Assembly (NCBI GenBank): GCA_017551645.1
Contig: JAFZLE010000055.1
Location: 1-5,440 of the forward strand
Direction of reading: 5' to 3'
Source: Clostridia bacterium
GTDB lineage: Bacteria; Bacillota; Clostridia; Christensenellales; Aristaeellaceae
Length of the DNA stretch: 5,440 bases
Both the position numbers and the translations under genes were made by a program. Under the pieces are notes generated by a model. It saw only the letters and a program-made list of their open reading frames with translations, made no database searches and was not told the DNA's origin. Below are positions 1-5,136 of this stretch, piece after piece. How positions within the stretch are numbered: position 1 is the stretch's first letter; each line of letters starts with the position of its first letter.

Positions 1-748
1 GCCGGAGTGGAAGTAGGCTCGGGCGTGTACGTGATGGCGGGCATGGAAGGTATGGGCGTGGTGGCAGTGAATACCTGGGTCGGCTCCGGTGTGTAGGTAT
101 TGGCCACCACCAGCCCGCTGGGGTTCTGCACCTTGGGCGCCTTGCCCTCGTCGGGCTCCTTATAACCCACCATGTTTTGTATGCCGCCAGCAGCCCCGCG
201 GGAAGCTCGGTCTTAAGGTATGCCGCGTTTACCGACGCGGGCTCCAGCAGTTCCAGGCCTTTCCTGGCAACAGGCACTTTTACTTCGTTCCAGATCTCCT
301 CGGCGCGGCCCACATACGCGTCTTTAACGCTGTTCACGCCCGCACCCAGCGTGTCCCATACGCCCTGGGTCTTGCCATACACCCAGTCGAAGGCCTTATT
401 CATGCCTTCCTGCGCACGCATGACAGTAGGATTAGTGGTTTTGATGCTGGCTGCGTATACCAGCAGCATGCAGAACACCACCGCGCCCAGGAAAGTGAGC
501 AGCAGTTTGATTCCCGCGGAAAAGCGGTTGCGCCTGTTCCACAACAGCACCAGACCCACCGGGAACACTGCCAGCAGCAATATGACAGAGAACACCGTAA
601 ACCAGTTTAAACGCCTCTCTTCCTCCACCTCGTAATGGCTGGTGAGCCCATCCTCGCTGTAGGGAGAGCGCTTATCGCTCCGGTCGAAATACGACCTGCC
701 CGATACTGATTTGCGGCTGTCCTGGTAACCTTTATAAGTCAATAGCAT
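1..748 (-). CDS. Unrecognised two-helix membrane protein with Pro/Thr-rich tail; partial, with an apparent frameshift
   Basis: I do not recognise the family. The ATG at 748-746 follows AAGGAAG (763-757) with 8 bases of spacing. Residues 1-48 are polar and charged. Two hydrophobic helices follow, about residues 49-70 and 80-101, joined by a short basic loop (NRRNR). After them comes a mixed-charge, probably helical stretch (about 107-170) rich in W, K and E. The helix pair with a PxG...LLW pattern resembles small hairpin modules in many Firmicutes hypothetical proteins. From about base 194 the sensible reading moves to the -1 frame: it gives GGIQNMVGYKEPDEGKAP and then a Thr/Pro-rich segment carrying TYTPEPT twice (bases 98-78 and 32-12), typical of an extended linker. 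The original frame also stays open to the edge but gives an implausible W/R-rich peptide. The C-terminus lies off the window. Topology is uncertain, because the basic loop favours both ends outside. It is divergent from the MarR gene and may share its control region. Confidence 0.7.
   Translation of the reverse strand, partial: MLLTYKGYQDSRKSVSGRSYFDRSDKRSPYSEDGLTSHYEVEEERRLNWFTVFSVILLLAVFPVGLVLLWNRRNRFSAGIKLLLTFLGAVVFCMLLVYAASIKTTNPTVMRAQEGMNKAFDWVYGKTQGVWDTLGAGVNSVKDAYVGRAEEIWNEVKVPVARKGLELLEPASVNAAYLKTELPAGLLAAYKTWWVIRSPTRARRPRCRTPAGWWWPIPTHRSRPRYSLPPRPYLPCPPSRTRPSLLPLR
190..215 (-). other. Apparent -1 frameshift site in the membrane protein gene
   Basis: Upstream of here the gene reads well in the frame of the ATG at 748. 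Downstream, the frame one base back carries the G/C-ending codons and the plausible protein. The downstream frame has a TAA at 215-213, so the change must lie left of that. The simplest place is the run of four G on the minus strand (197-194): one more G would join LPAG to AAGGIQNM without a break. Confidence 0.7.
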
Positions 749-780
749 GATGTGTGCTTCCTTAATCGTTATGTGTCATG

Positions 781-809
781 ATTATACCACACCCCTCCAT
801 TTATTACAA
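781..809 (-). promoter_or_regulatory. Sigma-A-type promoter for the left membrane protein gene
   Basis: On the minus strand TTGTAA (809-804) is followed after 17 bases by TATAAT (786-781), preceded by TGG as in an extended -10. Transcription would start near 774, leaving a leader of about 26 bases that contains the AAGGAAG ribosome binding site. Confidence 0.75.
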
Positions 810-845
810 TAGTATTACAGAGTTTGTCATGAATTTAATATTTTG

Positions 846-937
846 CCGATGTATCGGTAATATGTTAATATTTCGGTACAATACGTTTTGGCTGTTGACA
901 AGTAATGGGCCGACGGATACAATATAATCGTTCGGTA
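846..937. promoter_or_regulatory. Candidate operator region between divergent promoters
   Basis: A perfect inverted repeat CCGAT-GT-ATCGG lies at 846-857. The hexamer TCGGTA occurs three times on the plus strand: at 854-859 (in the palindrome's right arm), 873-878 and 932-937. The last two are part of a longer direct repeat, TTCGGTACA, at 872-880 and 931-939. The 931-939 copy sits at the predicted start point of the MarR gene, and the other two lie between the two -35 boxes. This placement fits autoregulation by the adjacent MarR protein and perhaps control of the divergent gene. That the MarR protein binds here is inference; MarR sites are usually inverted repeats, which only the first element is. 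Confidence 0.4.
895..923 (+). promoter_or_regulatory. Sigma-A-type promoter for the MarR gene
   Basis: A perfect TTGACA (895-900) is followed after exactly 17 bases by TACAAT (918-923), predicting a start near 930. A perfect TATAAT overlaps at 923-928, but it would be 22 bases from TTGACA, so TACAAT is preferred. The leader to the ATG is about 35 bases. Confidence 0.8.
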
Positions 938-951
938 CAGAAGTAATTATT

Positions 952-956
952 GGAGG
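952..956 (+). promoter_or_regulatory. Ribosome binding site deciding the MarR start
   Basis: GGAGG lies 8 bases before the ATG at 965. It overlaps the in-frame TTG at 950, which therefore cannot be the start. The next ATG, at 971, would be 14 bases away and is less suitable. Confidence 0.9.
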
Positions 957-964
957 TACACCGT

Positions 965-1621
965 ATGGAAATGAACAGAGAATTAAAAGATAAGATAATG
1001 AAGCTCTCCATGCTTATCAGGCGGCTCGAGATGCCCCGCCATCACGAAGCGGGCGTCAGGGGGCACGCGCAGAAGAGGGCGCTGCTGCTGATCGCGCTGA
1101 ACGACGGGATCAGCCAGAGGGAACTGTGCGAGAAGATGGGCATTCAGCCTTCCTCAGCCAGCGAGCTGCTGGGCAAGCTGGAAGCACGGGGGCTTATAGG
1201 CAAGACCGCCGACCCCGGCGACCTGCGCACCGTGTTTTTGAGCGCTACCGAGCAGGGCAGGCGGGTGCTGGAAAACGGCGAGGAGCAGGAAGACGCCTTG
1301 TCCGCCTTTGACGCTCTGGACGAGAATGAAAAGCAGGGGCTGGAAACTTCCGCCGACAAGCTGATAGCCGCCTGCGAAGACCGCTGCCGCGAAAAAGGCC
1401 TGCATATATTCCCGCCCAGGCCTGAAGGCTCTGAAGTCGAAGGCATGCCTTTCGGCGGCCCCGGCCTCAAGCCCTTCCCCCACGGCGGAAGGCCGCCTTT
1501 TGAGGGGCGTCCGCCTTTCCCGGGCAGGCCGTTTCCCCGGCACCTGCCCAATCCGGTACAGCCTGCCGACGGCAGACCCTGCCCCATAAAACTCGACGAT
1601 GACAATATCCGGAAGCTGTAA
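965..1621 (+). CDS. MarR-family winged-helix transcriptional regulator with Pro/Gly/Arg-rich C-terminal tail
   Basis: This is a cytoplasmic DNA-binding regulator of 218 residues; MarR proteins are dimers, usually repressors released by small ligands. Residues 36-48 (QKRALLLIALNDG) lead into the helix-turn-helix: ISQRELCEKMG (49-59) is the positioning helix and QPSSASELLGKLEARGLI (61-78) contains the recognition helix. The wing follows, with the typical D-x-R pattern (DPGDLRTVFLSATEQG, 83-98). A helical dimerisation segment runs to about residue 146. Beyond that, about 50 residues (149-200) are low-complexity, with repeated GGRPPFEGRPPFPGRPFP-like units, and the protein ends in an acidic/basic LDDDNIRKL. 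The core is of usual MarR length (about 145 residues); the tail is extra. Some clostridial MarR proteins of this subtype carry Gly/His/Pro-rich tails of unknown role. The gene stands alone between its own promoter and terminator. Its targets are unknown; the divergent membrane gene and itself are the nearest candidates. Confidence 0.92.
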   Translation: MEMNRELKDKIMKLSMLIRRLEMPRHHEAGVRGHAQKRALLLIALNDGISQRELCEKMGIQPSSASELLGKLEARGLIGKTADPGDLRTVFLSATEQGRRVLENGEEQEDALSAFDALDENEKQGLETSADKLIAACEDRCREKGLHIFPPRPEGSEVEGMPFGGPGLKPFPHGGRPPFEGRPPFPGRPFPRHLPNPVQPADGRPCPIKLDDDNIRKL

Positions 1622-1632
1622 GTAAACCAAAG

Positions 1633-1665
1633 GACGCGCCCCAAACCGGGGCGCGTCTTTTCTTT
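1633..1665 (+). terminator. Intrinsic terminator of the MarR gene, probably shared by the convergent gene
   Basis: A perfect 10-bp stem, GACGCGCCCC (1633-1642) with GGGGCGCGTC (1648-1657), encloses a 5-base loop and is followed by TTTTCTTT (1658-1665). It begins 11 bases after the MarR stop codon. Read on the minus strand, the same stem lies just beyond the 1675 stop and is followed by CTTTGGTTT, so it may also end the opposing cluster, more weakly. Confidence 0.93.
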
Positions 1666-1674
1666 GCGTCCAGA

Positions 1675-3129
1675 TCATTCAAACTTCATGGAGAACAGCT
1701 TGGCGTCCCGCATGCGGAAACGCAGCCTGACTGCCTTGCCCGCGAAAGCTTCCAACGCGAAGCCTTCCGGGAACACCACCCTGCGGTCTATGTTGTCGCC
1801 GAACACCTCTACGCTCTCCCCGCCGGACAGCTCGCTCCCGTTTTCATCCAGCACGCTCACGTATATGTAGCCGAAGGCGGAGGTGGCGAAGTTGAGGTGC
1901 AGCTCGCCTCCCTCAAAAACAAGCGGCTTGGTCACCAGTTCCTTTTCGTACCCGTCCGCCATATAGCAGGCAAAACCGTCTTTGCGGATCTCGTACCGGT
2001 TAAGCGGCCTTTCTACCCCGAAGGAGAAATGGCGGTCGATGGTGTAGAGGTTATAATACTCCTTCCCCGAATCTATCATGCTGTACGCCAGGTAGCAGTC
2101 CCCGTATATCCAGTTGTGCTCGTTTTCGTAGCCGGGAGTCAGGAACGCCTCGTTGTACCTGTGCCAGTGTTTGCCGTCCCGGGAACACATGAATATGCAG
2201 TCGGTGGCTACACGTCCGGTGCGCGGCTCTATGCGCTCGGTCGATCGCATCTTCACCTTATAACCCGTCATCTGCTCCATGTTCTTGGTCCACTCGGGAC
2301 GTTCGCAGTACCTGACCGGGAAACCTATGAATACGGGCGCGCGGGCATACACCTCCACGTTGTTCGTATACAGCTGATAGTCGTATCCGTCGTCGAAGCT
2401 GATAAGTTCCGGGGCCGTCCAGGTGCGGAAATCGTCGGAATACATCACGCGGATGTCCCGTGTGGCATAAAGCCATACTTTGTCGTGGCTGTATATCTGG
2501 CCCAGGTCCAGCAGCTCACTGTTATCGACGCCCGGTATGTTGTGCATGCTGCGAAGATAGCAGACATAACGCCTGCCGTCCCACATGGCGGTGTTTAGTG
2601 AATCGAACGTGCCGTAGCGCGTCATTGGGTGAGAAAGCCTGAAGTGATACCCGTCGCAAGATGTGTAGCAGCACAGCGACGTCTTGTTTTCTCCGTCCGG
2701 GTGCAGCATAAATGCGGAACCTACCGCCTTGTATTTTTCATCCGCCGGGCAGGCGGGATTGGTGTCATAAAACACGAAGACCCCGTCCTTGACTAGCTCT
2801 ATCACTATGTTGTTCTCTTTCAGACCGTGTCCGCCGAATATGTCGAGCCGAGGGCGGTGCCAGTTGATGCCGTCTTTACTCTCGATCACGCACACGCAGG
2901 GCTTCATGTTCTCTTCATACCATGGCTGATAGTACATCTTGTACCCGTTCGGGTCCTTCACGATGCAGGGATAGCTGATAGAGAACATCTCGTTGGGCTG
3001 GTCAAAAGAAAAGCAGCATTCCTTCAGCACCGGCGGGATCACGCGCTGAAACGCGCTGCTCCTTTCGGTGTCCACCGCGTAATCGTCCCAAAACGGCACC
3101 CTGTCCCGGCCGATCCTGACAGTCTCCAT
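1675..3129 (-). CDS. GH32/GH43-like beta-propeller protein with C-terminal beta-sandwich (putative glycoside-active enzyme)
   Basis: The protein has 484 residues and no signal peptide, so it is probably cytoplasmic. GGAGG (3141-3137) lies 7 bases before the ATG. The N-terminus has VPFWDDYAVD (11-20), matching the 'FVDDYLI' opening of a large, mostly uncharacterised family common in Planctomycetes and Verrucomicrobia. Repeated blade motifs of the S-x-D-G-x-x-W type follow: ESKDGINWHRP (83-93), TSCDGYHF (156-163), SDDFRTWTAPEL (231-242) and CSRDGKHWHRYN (315-326). These point to the five-bladed propeller of the GH32/GH43/GH117 superfamily. From about residue 403 a beta-sandwich starts (GGELHLNFATSAFGYIYVSV) and ends with AGKAVRLRFRMRDAKLFSMKF, both characteristic of that family. 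Acidic residues such as D15, D16, D176, D247 and D310 are candidates for the active site but cannot be assigned. It lies downstream of two Gfo/Idh/MocA genes, separated by a hairpin. I assign no CAZy family or substrate. Confidence 0.75.
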   Translation of the reverse strand: METVRIGRDRVPFWDDYAVDTERSSAFQRVIPPVLKECCFSFDQPNEMFSISYPCIVKDPNGYKMYYQPWYEENMKPCVCVIESKDGINWHRPRLDIFGGHGLKENNIVIELVKDGVFVFYDTNPACPADEKYKAVGSAFMLHPDGENKTSLCCYTSCDGYHFRLSHPMTRYGTFDSLNTAMWDGRRYVCYLRSMHNIPGVDNSELLDLGQIYSHDKVWLYATRDIRVMYSDDFRTWTAPELISFDDGYDYQLYTNNVEVYARAPVFIGFPVRYCERPEWTKNMEQMTGYKVKMRSTERIEPRTGRVATDCIFMCSRDGKHWHRYNEAFLTPGYENEHNWIYGDCYLAYSMIDSGKEYYNLYTIDRHFSFGVERPLNRYEIRKDGFACYMADGYEKELVTKPLVFEGGELHLNFATSAFGYIYVSVLDENGSELSGGESVEVFGDNIDRRVVFPEGFALEAFAGKAVRLRFRMRDAKLFSMKFE

Positions 3130-3148
3130 AAACCTACCTCCCGTATGT

Positions 3149-3185
3149 TAAAGCAAAACTGCCACGGAATACTCCCGCGGCAGTT
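3149..3185 (-). terminator. Intercistronic hairpin with T-rich tail, terminator-like
   Basis: On the minus strand, AACTGCC-G-CGG (3185-3175) pairs with CCG-T-GGCAGTT (3167-3157), with one internal mismatch and a 7-base loop. TTGCTTT follows, so the whole T-rich stretch reads TTTTGCTTT. It starts 6 bases after the stop codon of the 3192 gene and ends just before the ribosome binding site of the propeller gene. There is no room for a separate promoter in between, so partial read-through (attenuating the last gene) or a role in mRNA stability is likely. Confidence 0.6.
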
Positions 3186-3191
3186 GCCGTA

Positions 3192-4016
3192 TTAAATGCT
3201 GATCCATTCCCCGGGCCGCTTGATAGCTTCCACGCCCGCGCCGCGTACGGCCATGATATTCAGCGTCTCTTCGTGCGGCACCGCGCCTTCGCCCGTTTCG
3301 AAAAAGCGGGTCATGCCGCGGATGAACGCGCCGAAATAATCGCTTTGCACGGTTATGAGCCGGTTCTTTCCCTCAGATACCAGGTTCATCAGGAAAGGCG
3401 CGTTGGTGTAGAACCCGTTTATCTGGGCGGTCCTGCCGTCTTTAAACACGACCGTCAGGCTGTAACCGTCCCTGCCGGGCACATACATGACCTTTTCCGG
3501 CGCGCCGTCCATGAGCATCATGACCGGTTCAAGCTGGTGTATCGCGTAAGTCTCGAAATAGTACGGCCCTACGGAAGCGATGGCGCTCACGTCCCTGATG
3601 CCCTGATACTCGGAAGCGTACCTGAGGGCAGAGGTGGAATAACATGGCGTGCCGCTGTTTTCCGCTATGTCGAATATGCGCCTGGCGGTCGCGTAGTCCG
3701 GGGCGAAGGTCTTGTCCACGTACACCCGCTTGCCTGTCCTGAGCGGCTTCTGGCACAGCAGTTCGTGCATCTCGCAGTTGTCCGGGGACAGCACGATAAT
3801 GCAGTCGCATTCATCGCAGATCTCGTCTATGCTGCCTGCCCTTTTGATGCCCAGATCCGCGCACCATTTGTCGGTGGTCCTGCCGCCTATGGGGCTGTCT
3901 ATGTGGCCGTACGCCAAGCTTACCCGCATTTTTCCACCGGTCGCCTCAGAGATAAGGCGCGGGTAGTTATTGGCGTGCCACTCGTCCAGATAATAATCTA
4001 TAAAGCCAATATTCAT
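3192..4016 (-). CDS. Divergent, short Gfo/Idh/MocA-like oxidoreductase
   Basis: The protein has 274 residues; typical family members have 330-380. Its overall plan follows Gfo/Idh/MocA: a Rossmann-like N-terminal half, then an alpha/beta C-terminal half. Residues 1-20 (MNIGFIDYYLDEWHANNYPR) take the place of the usual Gly-rich dinucleotide loop and lack GxGxxG/A. CDCIIVLSPDNCEMH (70-84) corresponds to the usual 'D-x-V-x-V-x-T-P-x-x-x-H' strand and helix. KRVYVDKTFAP (96-106) takes the place of the 'V-x-x-E-K-P' motif, keeping the lysine (K102) but with D for E and T for P. YAIHQLEPVM (157-166) supplies the usual active-site histidine (H160). It could be an enzyme with an altered cofactor site or a non-catalytic partner. 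Its ATG is only 3 bases beyond the preceding stop and depends on AAGG within the end of that gene, so translational coupling is likely. The likely role is sugar or cyclitol metabolism with its neighbours; substrate unknown. Confidence 0.75.
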   Translation of the reverse strand: MNIGFIDYYLDEWHANNYPRLISEATGGKMRVSLAYGHIDSPIGGRTTDKWCADLGIKRAGSIDEICDECDCIIVLSPDNCEMHELLCQKPLRTGKRVYVDKTFAPDYATARRIFDIAENSGTPCYSTSALRYASEYQGIRDVSAIASVGPYYFETYAIHQLEPVMMLMDGAPEKVMYVPGRDGYSLTVVFKDGRTAQINGFYTNAPFLMNLVSEGKNRLITVQSDYFGAFIRGMTRFFETGEGAVPHEETLNIMAVRGAGVEAIKRPGEWISI

Positions 4017-4019
4017 ATC

Positions 4020-5072
4020 TTACAGCCTTATCTCCTGATGTTTTTCGGAAGAATCGTATATGGCCTGCAGTATCTGCTGGGTCAGTATCACGGTCTCGAT
4101 GGAGGACGGCAGCTTTTCCCTGGTCTGCACGTCTTTTACGAAGGCATCTATCTCGTTGCTGAAATGGTTGCGGGTGCGGATCTCGGGAGTATAGCTGATG
4201 AGCTCACCGTCCTCGGCGGTGTAATACTTGAAGCTGCCGCCGTAGCTCAGGCGGATGCCGCCCTTGTCGCCCATGAAGTCTATGTACATTTCGGCTTCGT
4301 TTATGTTCTGCGCCCAGGCACCGTTAAAGGTGATGACCGGCCCCTCGGTCCTTATCATGCCGGTGACGGAGTCGTCCACGTCATAGGTGCCGTTCAGGTC
4401 CTTGGTGTTCTCGCTCCACATTTTCAGGTAGGTGTACTTGTCCATCGGGGTGCCCAGCTTGCAGAAAGCCTCGCCGGTCACGGTCAGGGGCTTTGGGTCA
4501 GAGCAGCAGTACATGACTATATCGAAGAAATGCACGCCCCAGTCGATCAGCGCGCCGCCGCCCGCGATCTCCTTGGTGGTAAACGCGCCGCCCAGACCGG
4601 GAATGGACCTGTGCGCCCGGAAGGAAACGTACACGTGGTACACTTCGCCCAGCTTGCCCTCGTCTATATACTTCTTTATCAGGTTCACATAGTCGTTAAA
4701 GCGGTTCACGACGCCGATGTTGAGTATCCTGCCCGTTTCCCTGTGCACTTTGAGCATCTCTTCGGCTTCTTTGAGAGTCCTGGCGGAGGGCTTTTCGCAC
4801 AGCACGTCCTTGCCCGCCCGCATGGCGTCTATGGCGATCTGCGGGTGCATGCGGTTGGGAGTGCAGACGGAGACCGCCGCCACTTCCGGGTCGTTTATCA
4901 CATCGTGATAATCCGTGACCGCTATGCCGCAGCCGTACTTTTTGACGCACTCTTCCGCTTTTTCGGGAATGATGTCGCAAAAATACTTGATCTCGGCGTC
5001 CGGGTTCTGCAGGTAGTTCGGGATATGCGCGGAGTTTGCGATGGTGCCGCAGCCGATAATGCCAACTTTCAT
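4020..5072 (-). CDS. Gfo/Idh/MocA-family NAD(P)-dependent oxidoreductase
   Basis: The protein has 350 residues, the normal length for this family of cytoplasmic sugar/inositol dehydrogenases. An N-terminal Rossmann fold begins MKVGIIGCGTIANSAHIPNY, with the GxGxxA loop at residues 7-12. VAAVSVCTPNRMHPQIA (64-80) is the conserved strand before the catalytic region. DVLCEKPSARTLKEAEEM (89-106) contains the EKP motif with catalytic K94. AGGGALIDWGVHFFDIVMY (170-188) carries the D177 and H181 typical of the active site. The C-terminal alpha/beta domain includes DDSVTGMIRTEG and the DKGGIRL segment and ends near ILQAIYDSSEKHQEIRL. The start at 5072 is set by AAAGGCGGT 6 bases upstream and by the family N-terminus; a longer open frame to 5189 is not used. 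The substrate (a sugar, sugar acid, glycoside or cyclitol) cannot be told. It is the first gene of the cluster, and no promoter is evident just upstream. Confidence 0.92.
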   Translation of the reverse strand: MKVGIIGCGTIANSAHIPNYLQNPDAEIKYFCDIIPEKAEECVKKYGCGIAVTDYHDVINDPEVAAVSVCTPNRMHPQIAIDAMRAGKDVLCEKPSARTLKEAEEMLKVHRETGRILNIGVVNRFNDYVNLIKKYIDEGKLGEVYHVYVSFRAHRSIPGLGGAFTTKEIAGGGALIDWGVHFFDIVMYCCSDPKPLTVTGEAFCKLGTPMDKYTYLKMWSENTKDLNGTYDVDDSVTGMIRTEGPVITFNGAWAQNINEAEMYIDFMGDKGGIRLSYGGSFKYYTAEDGELISYTPEIRTRNHFSNEIDAFVKDVQTREKLPSSIETVILTQQILQAIYDSSEKHQEIRL

Positions 5073-5078
5073 GTGTTT

Positions 5079-5087
5079 ACCGCCTTT
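5079..5087 (-). promoter_or_regulatory. Ribosome binding site deciding the oxidoreductase start
   Basis: On the minus strand AAAGGCGGT lies 6 bases before the ATG at 5072, where MKVGIIGCG begins the Rossmann fold. This favours 5072 over the in-frame ATG at 5189, whose 39 extra residues are not family-like and would overlap the preceding gene. Confidence 0.8.
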
Positions 5088-5097
5088 CAATATTCTG

Positions 5098-5114
5098 ACG
5101 GCCGTCCGGGCCGT
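5098..5114. repeat. Small GC-rich inverted repeat in the gap before the oxidoreductase
   Basis: ACGGCC (5098-5103) and GGCCGT (5109-5114) form a 6-bp stem with a 5-base loop. No T-run follows on either strand, so it is not a convincing terminator. It may slow transcription, protect the message or mean nothing. The rest of the 64-base gap shows no clear promoter. Confidence 0.4.
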
Positions 5115-5136
5115 GAAATGCGTGTTTTGCCGGGGT

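Noticed and set aside
89..635. Plus-strand open frames over the left gene
   Set aside because: They are antisense to a gene with its own promoter, ribosome binding site and two membrane helices, and their translations look random.
923..928. TATAAT as the -10 box of the MarR promoter
   Set aside because: It is a perfect hexamer but 22 bases from TTGACA, with no acceptable -35 at 17 bases. The overlapping TACAAT at 918-923 has exactly 17.
950..964. TTG at 950 as an upstream start of the MarR gene
   Set aside because: The GGAGG ribosome binding site (952-956) overlaps this codon and is ideally placed for the ATG at 965.
1144..1682. Minus-strand open frames across the MarR gene
   Set aside because: These are shadows of a GC-rich coding region; the MarR frame has a full helix-turn-helix, promoter, ribosome binding site and terminator.
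5098..5114. Hairpin after the rightmost gene as its terminator
   Set aside because: The stem is only 6 bp and no T-run follows on either strand.
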